The position numbers and the translations under genes are program-made. The notes beneath the pieces were generated by a model. It saw nothing but the letters and a program-made list of their open reading frames with translations. It was not told the origin of the DNA and searched no databases. This document shows, one piece after another, positions 41,744 to 50,195 of a stretch of DNA of 64,000 nucleotides. The DNA comes from JBCBCP01 sp039817385 (lineage in GTDB: Bacteria; Pseudomonadota; Alphaproteobacteria; Rhodobacterales; Rhodobacteraceae), in NCBI GenBank assembly GCA_039817385.1, contig JBCBVY010000001.1, forward strand, positions 794,976 through 858,975, given 5' to 3'. Each line of letters begins with the position of its first letter. The first letter of the stretch is position 1.

Positions 41744-42414
41744 GGCTCGCGCTGGCCCTCGGGGTGCTGGCCAGCCCCGCAGAGGCGTGCCGTCTTGCCC
41801 TGCTTCTCGCGCTTGATGTGTCCTCCTCGGTGGATGCGGCGGAGGACACGCTGCAGCGGGGCGGGCTGGCCGCGGCGCTGATCGCGCCCGAGGTGCAGCA
41901 GGCGTTTTTTGCGGTGGATGAGCCGGTGGCGCTGGCCATTTACGAATGGTCGGGGCGCTACAATCAAGAGGTGATCCTGAACTGGACGGTGATTTCCAGC
42001 CGCGCCGCGCTGCTCTTTGCCGCCGAGCAGGTGGCCTCGTCCAAACGTTCGCATAACGAGTTTCCCACCGCGATGGGCTACGCGCTGGGCTATGGCGCGG
42101 GCCTGTTCGAACGCGCGCCTGCCTGCTGGGCGCGCACGCTTGATATGTCGGGGGACGGGCAGAACAACGAAGGCTTTGGCCCCAGGGCGGCCTATCGCGA
42201 GTTTGCCTTTGACGATGTGACCGTGAACGGGCTGGTGATCAACGCCTCCGAATTCGAGGCGGAGACGGGGCTGATCGGCTTTTATGAGCGCGAGGTGCTG
42301 CACGGGCCGGGTGCCTTCATCGAGGTCGCACAGGGGTTCGAGGATTACGAGCGGGCCATGCGGCGCAAGCTGGAGCGTGAGCTGGCCCCGCCCGTCTTTG
42401 GCGCTGCGCGATGA
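41737..42414 (+). CDS. Secreted DUF1194 (von Willebrand A-like) protein, first of two
   Basis: 225 residues. A TTG at 41737 is the best start: it gives the signal peptide LVRLALALGVLASPAEAC and overlaps the gloA stop. Mature domain: metal-site LLALDVSSSVDAAEDTLQRGG (MIDAS-like DxSxS), then YEWSGRYNQEVILNWTVIS and DMSGDGQNNEGFG, ending with a conserved DYERAMRRKLERE helix. DUF1194 proteins are periplasmic vWA-like domains of unknown function. Overlaps the next gene by ATGA. Confidence 0.82.
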   Translation: MVRLALALGVLASPAEACRLALLLALDVSSSVDAAEDTLQRGGLAAALIAPEVQQAFFAVDEPVALAIYEWSGRYNQEVILNWTVISSRAALLFAAEQVASSKRSHNEFPTAMGYALGYGAGLFERAPACWARTLDMSGDGQNNEGFGPRAAYREFAFDDVTVNGLVINASEFEAETGLIGFYEREVLHGPGAFIEVAQGFEDYERAMRRKLERELAPPVFGAAR

Positions 42415-43124
42415 GGTGGCTGGCGCTGGTGCTGTGCGTGGTGGCGAGCGGCGCGGCGGCGCAATGCCGCCAGGCGTTGGCGCTGGGCCTTGATGTGTCC
42501 GGCTCGGTCGATGCGCGCGAGTACCGGCTTCAGATCGAAGGGGTGACGGCGGCGCTGGGCTCGGCCCCGGTGCGCCAGGCGCTGCTGGCGCTGCCCGGGA
42601 ATGACGTGGCGCTGATGGTGTACGAATGGTCCGGGCCGGGGGACAGCCATGTGCTGCTTCCGTGGACGGATGTCACCGGGGAAGCGGCGCTTGACGCAGT
42701 GATCGCGGCACTTGGCGCGGCCGAGCGGCGGGCGAGCACGCCGGGGACCGGGCTGGGTCAGGCGATGCTGGATGGCGCGGGTTTTCTGGCCCAGCGGACG
42801 GATTGTGCGCGGCTGACGCTGGATATCTCGGGCGATGGTAAATCGAACCTCGGGCCGCGCCCCGGGGATGTGAAGGCGGCGCTGGCGCGCGCGGGCATCA
42901 CCGTGAATGCGCTTGTGATCGGCGCGGATGCGCCTGCGGGCGGCGATGCGCGAGAGGTGGAGATTTCGGAACTGAGTTCCTATTTCCGCGCGCAGGTCAT
43001 CGTGGGTGCGGACGCGTTCGTGCAGACGGCGCTGGGCTTTGACGCCTATGCCGATGCGATGCAGGCCAAACTGGAGCGGGAGTTGCAGGTTTTGATCCTA
43101 TCGGAGCGGACCGCCACAAGGTGA
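42411..43124 (+). CDS. Secreted DUF1194 (von Willebrand A-like) protein, second of two
   Basis: 237 residues, paralogue of the preceding gene. Signal peptide 1-17 (LALVLCVVASGAAA). MIDAS-like LGLDVSGSVDAREYRLQIEG, then LMVYEWSGPGDSHVLLPWTD, TLDISGDGKSNLGPRPG, C-terminal GFDAYADAMQAKLEREL. Metal-binding loop Asp/Ser/Ser intact. Coupled by ATGA overlap; the pair may form a complex. Confidence 0.85.
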   Translation: MRWLALVLCVVASGAAAQCRQALALGLDVSGSVDAREYRLQIEGVTAALGSAPVRQALLALPGNDVALMVYEWSGPGDSHVLLPWTDVTGEAALDAVIAALGAAERRASTPGTGLGQAMLDGAGFLAQRTDCARLTLDISGDGKSNLGPRPGDVKAALARAGITVNALVIGADAPAGGDAREVEISELSSYFRAQVIVGADAFVQTALGFDAYADAMQAKLERELQVLILSERTATR

Positions 43125-43295
43125 GCCGTGCCGCGCCTCAGGGCCCGCCCGGATACAGTTGCGTCCGCCCAGTGTGCCCCTTTTTCACGGGCCCCAAACA
43201 AGGAAACACGCCCGGGGGCGCGTGATGGTCGATCAGCTTGCAAAATGAAAGCGAGGTCATGCGCCGTTCTGGCTGCATGTGGCCTGATGCCTGCC
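43125..43295. other. Gap between DUF1194 and MarR genes
   Basis: 171 bp of GC-rich sequence between convergent genes. No recognised gene, strong hairpin or repeat. Confidence 0.4.
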
Positions 43296-43793
43296 TCAGT
43301 AGATGTAACGGATCTGATCCGTCCAGTAGCGCTCTACCCGTTTGAGCGCGGCCGTGATCTCTTCGATCCCGGCTTCTCCCAACACCCCGGTCTTGGAAAG
43401 TCCGCCAGCGTGGCGTTCGAACAGATCGCCCACCACGTCGCGGATGTTGCGGCCCTTTTCAGTGAGGCGCACACGCACGGAACGGCGGTCAATCTCGCAC
43501 CTTTGGTGGTGCATATACCCCATCTCAACCAGTTTCTTGAGATTGTAGCTGACGTTGCTGCCCTGGTAATAGCCGCGCGACTTCAGCTCCCCCGCGGTGA
43601 CCTCATTGTCGCCGATGTTGAACAACAGCAACGCCTGGACCGCATTGATTTCGAGCACGCCCACGCGCTCGAACTCGTCCTTGATGACGTCGAGCAGCAG
43701 GCGATGCAGCCGCTCGACCAGGGAAAGGGCTTCGAGGTACGAGACCATGAACCCTTTCTCGGTAACCTGCAGCGCAGGATCCTGGACACTCAT
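43296..43793 (-). CDS. MarR-family regulator, LdtR-like
   Basis: 165 residues from ATG 43793. Winged helix core: EALSLVERLHRLLLDVIKDEFERVG, VQALLLFNIGDNEVTAGELKSRGYYQGSNVSYNLKKLVEMGYM, wing DRRSVRVRLTEKGRNI. This is the pattern of the alphaproteobacterial LdtR group, which controls L,D-transpeptidase and stress genes in other species. No such target gene is adjacent here. Confidence 0.82.
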   Translation of the reverse strand: MSVQDPALQVTEKGFMVSYLEALSLVERLHRLLLDVIKDEFERVGVLEINAVQALLLFNIGDNEVTAGELKSRGYYQGSNVSYNLKKLVEMGYMHHQRCEIDRRSVRVRLTEKGRNIRDVVGDLFERHAGGLSKTGVLGEAGIEEITAALKRVERYWTDQIRYIY

Positions 43794-43873
43794 TTCGTTT
43801 CTCCGACTCAGTCTGCTCTGACCCGAAAATGCGCGGTATTCGAAAATAATTGGTTAAGTGGCGTCAGAAACCG

Positions 43874-44131
43874 TCAGGCGCGGAAATGCGCGGCGATGTC
43901 GGCGACCAATCCCGCATGTTCGTCGGGCGCGGGCACCTGCCCGGTCACCCACGTATAAAGATCCTGGTCATTTTCAGACAGCAAGCGGTCATAGGCCGCG
44001 AGCGCACCCGCATCCATGCCCTCAAGGTGGGCATCCGCATAGGCGGTCAGGATCAGGTCCATCTCTTTGATCCCGCGCCGCATCGAGCGCATCGCGAGCC
44101 GCTTGCGCGCTGTTTCAAGCGTTTCAACCAT
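43874..44131 (-). CDS. sdhE: SdhE/YgfY-family FAD assembly factor
   Basis: 85 residues. The SdhE signature RRGIKEMDLIL (RGxxE motif) sits near residues 18-28, with YDRLLSENDQDLYTWVTGQ following. It helps covalent flavinylation of succinate dehydrogenase. Its start lies in an 8-base overlap with the upstream XRE gene. Confidence 0.9.
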   Translation of the reverse strand: MVETLETARKRLAMRSMRRGIKEMDLILTAYADAHLEGMDAGALAAYDRLLSENDQDLYTWVTGQVPAPDEHAGLVADIAAHFRA

Positions 44132-44516
44132 CGGGACGCAACGCGCGGCGCAGGCGCTTTTCCATCCGGCCCAGCGTTTCGGCCCGCGCCAGAAGGTCGG
44201 TGCGCATATCCCGCATCTCGATCAGCAGGGCAGAGATATCGTCGGGCCCGCGCGCCTCTTCGTCCGGCGCCTCCAGCCCTTCGCCCTCGCCGTTCATCAG
44301 CCACATCATCGACACGCCCAGAAGGCCCGCCATCATCGACAGGCGGTTCGCCCGCGGCTCGCTCAGGTCGTTTTCCCAGGCCTGCAAGGTGGCCAGTTTC
44401 ACGCCCAGCCGCTTGGCCAACTCGCGCTGGGTCATGCCGGAGGCGTCCCGTGCGGCGGCCACGCGGTCGCCGAAAGTGGCTGCGTCCTGTCCGTACCAGC
44501 TTGCTGCGTCGTCCAC
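44124..44516 (-). CDS. XRE-family helix-turn-helix protein
   Basis: 130 residues. HTH at about 16-68: DRVAAARDASGMTQRELAKRLGVKLATLQAWENDLSEPRANRLSMMAGLLGV. C-terminal half is a charged helix (DDISALLIEMRDMRTDLLARAETLGRMEKRLRRAL), likely for dimerisation. Overlaps sdhE by 8 bases, so the two are coupled. Targets unknown. Confidence 0.87.
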   Translation of the reverse strand: MDDAASWYGQDAATFGDRVAAARDASGMTQRELAKRLGVKLATLQAWENDLSEPRANRLSMMAGLLGVSMMWLMNGEGEGLEAPDEEARGPDDISALLIEMRDMRTDLLARAETLGRMEKRLRRALRPDG

Positions 44517-44598
44517 CCTAATCTCCTCTCGGCGCTTGATGATGGCCTCGGGCAGTCCTATGACAAGCCCGGTACGTTTCTACAGCTTTGGTGGCCCG

Positions 44599-45801
44599 AT
44601 GACATTCCTTTCCACGACACTTGCGCGCGTCAAACCGTCGCCAACCATCGCCGTGACGGGTAAAGCAGCCGAATTGAAGGCCGCGGGCAAGGACGTGATC
44701 GGCCTTGGCGCGGGGGAGCCGGACTTCGATACGCCCCAGCATATCAAGGACGCCGCCGTGGTCGCGATTGCGATGGGCAAGACCAAATATACCGCAGTGG
44801 ATGGGATTGCTGAGCTCAAGCAGGCGATCTGCGACAAGTTCAAGCGCGACAACGAGCTGGACTATACGCCCGCGCAGGTGTCCGTCTCCTCGGGCGGCAA
44901 GCAGGTGCTTTACAATGCGCTGATGGCGACGCTGAACGCAGGCGACGAGGTGATTATCCCCGCGCCCTACTGGGTCAGCTACCCGGACATGGTGCTCTTG
45001 GCAGGGGGGGAGCCAGTCATTGTGGAGACCTCGCTTGAGACCGGCTTCAAGCTGACGCCGGAGGCGCTAGAGGCGGCGATCACGCCCAAAACCAAGTGGC
45101 TGATCTTCAACTCGCCGTCCAACCCGACCGGCGCGGGCTATTCCCGCGATGAGTTGAAAGCCCTGACGGACGTCCTGCTGCGCCACCCCCATGTGTGGGT
45201 GATGACGGACGACATGTACGAACACCTCGTCTACGGCGATTTCGAATTCTGCACCCCGGCGCAGGTGGAGCCGCAGCTTTATGACCGCACACTCACCGTG
45301 AATGGGGTATCGAAGGCCTATTCGATGACCGGCTGGCGCATCGGCTATGCCGCGGGCCCGCAAGAGCTAATCGCGGCAATGCGCAAGGTGCAGTCGCAAT
45401 CGACCTCCAACCCCTGTTCGATCAGCCAATGGGCGGCGGTTGAGGCACTGAACGGATCGCAGGACTTTCTCGATGACTGGCGCGCCGCGTTCAAACGCCG
45501 CCGCGATCTGGTGGTGGAGATGCTGAACGCCGCCGAAGGGATCACCTGCGCGGTGCCCGATGGCGCCTTCTATGTCTACCCGTCTATCGCGGGCACGATC
45601 GGCAAAACGAGCGCGGGCGGGGCCAAGATCGACACGGACGAGGATTTCGCCACCGCCCTCTTGGAGGAAACCGGCGTTGCGGTTGTCTTTGGCGCGGCCT
45701 TTGGCCTGTCGCCCAACTTCCGGGTCAGCTACGCGACCTCGGACGCGGCCTTGACGGAGGCGTGCAGGCGCATCCAGCGCTTCTGCGCCGGGCTGACGTA
45801 A
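44599..45801 (+). CDS. Aspartate aminotransferase (class I PLP)
   Basis: 400 residues from ATG 44599. Motifs: IGLGAGEPDFDTPQHIKDAA, VSVSSGGKQVLYNALMA, NSPSNPTGAGYSRDELKAL, and PLP lysine in NGVSKAYSMTGWRIGY, with substrate Arg in SPNFRVSYATSDAALTEA. Matches the Igamma aspartate/prephenate aminotransferase group. Neighbour at 45812 is 10 bases away. Confidence 0.92.
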   Translation: MTFLSTTLARVKPSPTIAVTGKAAELKAAGKDVIGLGAGEPDFDTPQHIKDAAVVAIAMGKTKYTAVDGIAELKQAICDKFKRDNELDYTPAQVSVSSGGKQVLYNALMATLNAGDEVIIPAPYWVSYPDMVLLAGGEPVIVETSLETGFKLTPEALEAAITPKTKWLIFNSPSNPTGAGYSRDELKALTDVLLRHPHVWVMTDDMYEHLVYGDFEFCTPAQVEPQLYDRTLTVNGVSKAYSMTGWRIGYAAGPQELIAAMRKVQSQSTSNPCSISQWAAVEALNGSQDFLDDWRAAFKRRRDLVVEMLNAAEGITCAVPDGAFYVYPSIAGTIGKTSAGGAKIDTDEDFATALLEETGVAVVFGAAFGLSPNFRVSYATSDAALTEACRRIQRFCAGLT

Positions 45802-45811
45802 AGGACAGACG

Positions 45812-46213
45812 ATGGCGGGCGAGCTTCCCGAATACTATTTCCGCGTCCGGGAAAACGGGGCCGCTGTGTTTCGCGTGGATACCGAAAACCGCCAGCGCCG
45901 GATCGAGATGGACCAGATCGCGGTTGTGAACATCCGCAATGGCGAGATCAAGCCGCACGGTGACCGGACCCTGTCAGAGGTCGATCTGGCGGAGATCGAA
46001 GGCTGGATGGCGCGGCGCACGGCCTTGTTGGCCACGCGGGATATCGACGATATTCACCGCGCTGTGGATTACCTGAACCTGACGACGCAATGGGTGCAGT
46101 CGAAGGCCAGCGATGCGCAGCTCGAAGATGTGACGGATGCGCTGCTACTGGCGATGCACGATCTGCGCAGCACGCTGGTGCGCAAAAAGGCGGATCGGCT
46201 GCTGAAGGAGTGA
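45812..46213 (+). CDS. Conserved hypothetical protein
   Basis: 133 residues from ATG 45812 (AAAGGACAG upstream). Sequence opens GELPEYYFRVRENGAAVFRVDTENRQRRIEMDQIAVVNIRNGEI, a small beta unit, then helices (LSEVDLAEIEGWMARRTALL). No signal peptide. No recognised family; likely cotranscribed with the aminotransferase and typical of Rhodobacterales. Confidence 0.7.
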   Translation: MAGELPEYYFRVRENGAAVFRVDTENRQRRIEMDQIAVVNIRNGEIKPHGDRTLSEVDLAEIEGWMARRTALLATRDIDDIHRAVDYLNLTTQWVQSKASDAQLEDVTDALLLAMHDLRSTLVRKKADRLLKE

Positions 46214-46218
46214 TGGAT

Positions 46219-46272
46219 GGTGGGTTGAAACCCACCCTTCGCGGGCGTGCGTAGGGTGGGTTTCAACCCACC
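46219..46272. repeat. Large inverted pair of the GTAGGGTGGG repeat between convergent genes
   Basis: Arms of 24 bases (46219-46242 and 46249-46272) with one mismatch and a 6-base loop. Each arm is itself palindromic (GGTGGGTT/AACCCACC), so cruciform or alternative hairpins can form. It supplies the TGA stop of the MATE gene (46263-46265, minus strand) and starts 5 bases past the end of the plus-strand gene at 45812. Confidence 0.85.
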
Positions 46273-47633
46273 GCCACCGAGGGACTGAGCCGCCGGAAAC
46301 TCACAGCCCAGAACCGGTGCATGAGAAGCACCCCGGCACAGGCCAGCCCGATCACCAGGCCGAGCCAGATGCCAATCCCGCCCATACCGAAGGTAAAGCC
46401 GAGAAGGTAGCTAGCTGGAATGCCGATCACCCAGTAGCTGATGGCGGCCAGAACCATCGGCACTCCGGTATCCTGCACGCCCCGGAGCAACCCCAGAGCA
46501 ATGACTTGCGCACCGTCCACGAGTTGAAAAAGTGCGGCCATAGCCAAAAGGCCGACGCCAATCGCCATGATCTGAGGCAGATCGGGATCGCTTGGGTTGA
46601 CAAACAGCAAGATCAGAAATTGCGGCGCGGCCAGAAACAGGATGATGGTTAACGCGGCCATGACCAGAGACATCGCCGTGACGACTTTCGCCCCTGTGGC
46701 CATCCGGTCCGGATCGCGGGCACCAAACGCGTGCCCCGCCCGGATCGTCGCCACGTTTGACAGGCCGAGATGCACCATGAAGGTGATCGACGCGAGCTGC
46801 ACCGCAACCGTGTGCGCGGCGAGGGCCACCGTGCCCAAGGCACCCATCATGAAGGCTGAGGCCGTGAACAGGCCGACCTCGCTCAGGTTCGTAACACCAA
46901 TCGGCGCACCCAGCTTGGCCACGCGGGCAAACATTGGCCAGTCAGGTTTCCAGAGGCGGCCAAAGATATCGTGTTCAGGCAGAACCACGTGGCAATAGAT
47001 GATCACGCCCAAAAGGCTGACAGCCTGCGTGATAATCGAGGCGAGCGCGGCGCCAATGATCCCCAATTCAGGCGCGCCCCAGTTACCAAAGATAAGCGCA
47101 TAATTCGCCAGCGCGTTGGCGAGGGCCGCGACCAGCGTGATCCACAGCACGATCTGCGTCCGTTCCAAAGCGCTGAGGTAGCTTTTGAGAACCATAACCA
47201 GCAGCGCCGGGATCAGGCCCAGCCCGGCCACCTGAAGGTAGGCTGACGCATCCGCCGCAACGCCCGACTCTTGTTGAAAGGCCAGCATGATGGGCTCGGC
47301 CCAGTACATCAGCGGCAAGACCAGCACCGCGAAGATCGTCGATAGCCACAATCCCATCCGCGTCGCGCGGCGGAGCGAGGTCTCGTCCCCCTCAGCCGCA
47401 AAGCTGGCGACCATCGGCATCACGGCCCAGGCAATGCCAGACCCCATCAGGAAAAAAACAAAGAAATAGGTACTGCCAAGGCCAATCGCGGCCAAGGCCT
47501 CAACGCCATACCACCCCATCATGACGGTGTCGGTCAGCCCGATCGCCATCTGCGCGAGGTGCCCGCCGATCAGCGGCAGGCCCAGCACCGCAATGGCACG
47601 GGCGTGGGCGGCATATGTCAGGGGTTGCGTCAT
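46263..47633 (-). CDS. MATE-family multidrug efflux transporter (NorM type)
   Basis: 456 residues from ATG 47633 (MTQPLTYAAHARAIAVLG). An upstream start at 47729 adds an unlikely charged tail. About 12 helices. MATE features: GLPLIGGHLAQMAIGLTDTVMMGWYG in the first half and KLGAPIGVTNLSEVGLFTASAFMMG in the second. Exports cationic drugs using Na+ or H+. Stop codon supplied by the repeat. Confidence 0.9.
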   Translation of the reverse strand: MTQPLTYAAHARAIAVLGLPLIGGHLAQMAIGLTDTVMMGWYGVEALAAIGLGSTYFFVFFLMGSGIAWAVMPMVASFAAEGDETSLRRATRMGLWLSTIFAVLVLPLMYWAEPIMLAFQQESGVAADASAYLQVAGLGLIPALLVMVLKSYLSALERTQIVLWITLVAALANALANYALIFGNWGAPELGIIGAALASIITQAVSLLGVIIYCHVVLPEHDIFGRLWKPDWPMFARVAKLGAPIGVTNLSEVGLFTASAFMMGALGTVALAAHTVAVQLASITFMVHLGLSNVATIRAGHAFGARDPDRMATGAKVVTAMSLVMAALTIILFLAAPQFLILLFVNPSDPDLPQIMAIGVGLLAMAALFQLVDGAQVIALGLLRGVQDTGVPMVLAAISYWVIGIPASYLLGFTFGMGGIGIWLGLVIGLACAGVLLMHRFWAVSFRRLSPSVAVG

Positions 47634-47781
47634 GTCCAAAGCCGTATCGCGCGGCCTCGGTTCCCGCAAGCGTCGCATGACGTCCGCGATCCGGCCCGCG
47701 CCATGTTCCGAGGTAAAAGCTTGATCCACCGATCTGATGTGTCATGCTTGCAGGACAACAACGACCGGATCGGACCTCGAC

Positions 47782-49065
47782 ATGCGTCTTGCCCCCCTTG
47801 CCAGCCTTGCCTTTCTTGCCGCAGGCGCCGCCTTCGCCAATCCAATTGACCAGATCCGGCCAGATGCGCCTGAACTGTCGCCCTATGGCGACCTGCCAAT
47901 CGGGGTGCAGACGCTGACCTTTACCAACCCGGGCCAGATCGACATCCTGAACACGGGCCCCGACGCGGAGCCTGTCTATGACCGCCCCCTCACGGTCGAG
48001 GTCTGGTACCCGGCGGCGGAGGGGACCGCGCCGGGCGGGGAATACCGCGCCTTCCTGCGCGACGGCCAGACGGAGGTGACCCTGACGGGCCGCGCCGCGC
48101 GGGATGCGGCACCCGCAGCGGCGGGCAGCTTTCCCCTAATCGTCATTTCACACGGCTACCCGGGCAACCGGTTCCTGATGTCTCATCTGGGCGAAAACCT
48201 TGCCTCCAAAGGATACGTCACCGTATCGATTGATCACACCGACAGCACCTATAACGATCAGGGCGCTTTTGGCTCGACCCTGCTGAACCGTCCGCTGGAC
48301 CAGCGCTTTGTCGTGGACCAGATGGCGGCGCTTGACGGGCCGCTGGGGGCGATCACCGATGCGTCCAATGTGGGCGTGATCGGCTATTCGATGGGCGGCT
48401 ATGGCGCGCTGATCTATGGCGGGGCCGGGGTGACGCAGGCCTCAACCGAGTATAGCTGGGGCACACCCAACGGCCTTCTCGCCCGGCACCTCGCCGGATC
48501 GGACACGCATGAGGCGCTCGCCACCGATGACCGGATCAAGGCGGTGATCGCCATCGGCCCCTGGGGCAAGAACGCCGGTTTCTGGGACGCCATGAGCATG
48601 GCGGGCTTTCGCAAGCCGCTGATGCTGATGGCGGGCGGGTCGGACGATGTGTCGGTCTACGGCGCCATGCGCACGATCTTTGACGAGGCGACGGGGGTGG
48701 ACCGGCACCTGTTGACCTTTGACCACGCCAACCACAACGCCGCCGCCCCCATGCCTGCGCCGATAGAAGCGTGGCAGCCGGTCGAGACGCTCGATTTTGT
48801 GCCGTTTGAACATTATGCCGATGCGGTCTGGGACACCGTGCGGATGAACAACATCGCGCAGCACTTTGCGACCGCCTTTATGGACCTGCACGTAAAGGGC
48901 GATGCATCGCGGGCCGCCTATTTTGACCTTGTCCCGGTGGCCGGTGACGGGGTGATCGCGCTGGATGATGCGGGCGTGCCGACGGACGATCACACCTACT
49001 GGGCCGGGTTCGCCCCGCGCACAGCCGCCGGCCTGCGGTTCGAGACGAAAGCTGCGGGCGAGTAG
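47782..49065 (+). CDS. Secreted alpha/beta hydrolase (dienelactone/PAF-acetylhydrolase-like)
   Basis: 427 residues from ATG 47782. Signal peptide 1-18 (LAPLASLAFLAAGAAFA). Features: LTVEVWYPAAEG, PLIVISHGYPGNRFLMSHLGENLASKGY, nucleophile elbow IGYSMGGYGAL, acid AGGSDDVSV and His in FDHANHNAAA. It belongs to the platelet-activating factor acetylhydrolase-like secreted group. Substrate unknown; probably periplasmic. Confidence 0.83.
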   Translation: MRLAPLASLAFLAAGAAFANPIDQIRPDAPELSPYGDLPIGVQTLTFTNPGQIDILNTGPDAEPVYDRPLTVEVWYPAAEGTAPGGEYRAFLRDGQTEVTLTGRAARDAAPAAAGSFPLIVISHGYPGNRFLMSHLGENLASKGYVTVSIDHTDSTYNDQGAFGSTLLNRPLDQRFVVDQMAALDGPLGAITDASNVGVIGYSMGGYGALIYGGAGVTQASTEYSWGTPNGLLARHLAGSDTHEALATDDRIKAVIAIGPWGKNAGFWDAMSMAGFRKPLMLMAGGSDDVSVYGAMRTIFDEATGVDRHLLTFDHANHNAAAPMPAPIEAWQPVETLDFVPFEHYADAVWDTVRMNNIAQHFATAFMDLHVKGDASRAAYFDLVPVAGDGVIALDDAGVPTDDHTYWAGFAPRTAAGLRFETKAAGE

Positions 49066-49073
49066 ACGCCGTG

Positions 49074-49940
49074 ATGCAGACCGAAACGGTCATCCTGAAC
49101 GGGCAGGATTTCTTTGTCCGCCGGTGGGGCGACCGGTCGTTGCCGCCGCTGCTGATGCTGCACGGGTTTCCCGAATATGGCGGGGCCTGGGCGGATGTCG
49201 CGACGCGGCTGTCGCACCGCTTTCACTGCATCGCGCCGGATCAGCGCGGTTATGGCCAAAGCTGGGCGCCGCAGGATGTTGGCGCCTACACAACCTCCAA
49301 ACTGGTGGGGGACATGGCCGCGCTGATCGGCACGGACGGGCCGGTGACCGTCTTTGGCCACGACTGGGGCGCGGGCGTGGCTTACGGGCTGGCGATGTTC
49401 CGGCCCGAGTTGGTCAGCCGCCTGATCATCGCCAATGGCGTGCACCCCGTCCCGTTTCAGGAGGCGCTGGCCAAGGGCGGGGCGCAATCACAAGCCTCGC
49501 AATACATGCTCTACCTGCGCGGCGCGGGCGCCGAAGACGCGCTGACGGCGAACGGGTTTGAGAAGCTGCTCGCGCTGTTTTCGGCGAAAATGGACATGTC
49601 CTGGCTCAGCGGGGCCACGCGGGACGCCTACCTTGCCGAGTGGTCCCGCCCCGGGCGCCTGCGCGGGATGGTGAACTGGTACCGTGCTTCCCCTCTGGTG
49701 GTCGCGCGCCCCGGGGAGCCGGTCACGCCCCCTGCCCTGCCGCTGGACAAGCTGCATGTGCGCTGCCCGCACCTGCTGATCTGGGGGATGGGGGATATCG
49801 CGCTCTTGCCGGAGGTGACGGACGGTCTGGAGCGCTTTGCCGCGGACCTGACCCGCGTGAGCCTGGAGGATGTCGACCACTGGCTTTTGCATCAGGATCC
49901 GGACGCAGTGGCGAAGGCGGTGCTCGACTGGCATCCCTGA
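49074..49940 (+). CDS. Alpha/beta hydrolase, epoxide hydrolase-like
   Basis: 288 residues from ATG 49074 (GTG 49071 is the alternative). HGFPEYGGAW oxyanion loop, DQRGYGQS, nucleophile Asp in FGHDWGAGVAYGLA, acid and His in DVDHWLLHQ. The Asp nucleophile and HGFPE motif are characteristic of the epoxide hydrolase/haloalkane dehalogenase branch. Six bases after the preceding hydrolase. Confidence 0.87.
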   Translation: MQTETVILNGQDFFVRRWGDRSLPPLLMLHGFPEYGGAWADVATRLSHRFHCIAPDQRGYGQSWAPQDVGAYTTSKLVGDMAALIGTDGPVTVFGHDWGAGVAYGLAMFRPELVSRLIIANGVHPVPFQEALAKGGAQSQASQYMLYLRGAGAEDALTANGFEKLLALFSAKMDMSWLSGATRDAYLAEWSRPGRLRGMVNWYRASPLVVARPGEPVTPPALPLDKLHVRCPHLLIWGMGDIALLPEVTDGLERFAADLTRVSLEDVDHWLLHQDPDAVAKAVLDWHP

Positions 49941-49946
49941 GGGGCG

Positions 49947-49966
49947 CGTTTTCTTGGAAGAAAACG
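49947..49966 (+). terminator. Hairpin after the hydrolase pair
   Basis: CGTTTTCTT-GG-AAGAAAACG, a perfect palindrome 6 bases after the stop. It is similar to the second hairpin at 27340-27358. Likely terminator element. Confidence 0.65.
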
Positions 49967-50022
49967 GGGCCTGTGGCGGGTGTTGTGCCTTTGAGGATGG
50001 CTCCGTCCGTTTGGCGGGCCGA

Positions 50023-50077
50023 CCCTCCCCTTACGGCGGCGAAGCCGCCTATCGGGCAATGGGAGGGGGATTTTTTT
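50023..50077 (+). terminator. Intrinsic terminator-like hairpin with T-run
   Basis: Outer stem CCCTCCC (50023-50029) with GGGAGGG (50061-50067), inner stem GGCGGC-GAA-GCCGCC (50035-50049), then a run of seven T at 50071-50077. Fits a plus-strand terminator downstream of the hydrolases. The distance from the gene end is about 80 bases. Confidence 0.65.
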
Positions 50078-50195
50078 GAAACAGAGAAGGGGCAGGTTCA
50101 GCGCTTTCCAGCCATAACTGGGTGGAGAATGACGCTTTTGCGGCGCCGCGCGCTCTGGCATAGTGACGCAAACACCAAGAATAGAGCAGCCGCGC

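Noticed and set aside
43243..43295. A small gene starting at the ATG near 43243
   Set aside because: The frame continues into the antisense of the MarR gene with no conserved domain, and there is no ribosome site.
46219..46272. A CRISPR-type repeat array
   Set aside because: Copies are few, unevenly spaced, inverted and lack regular spacers; no cas gene is present in the window.
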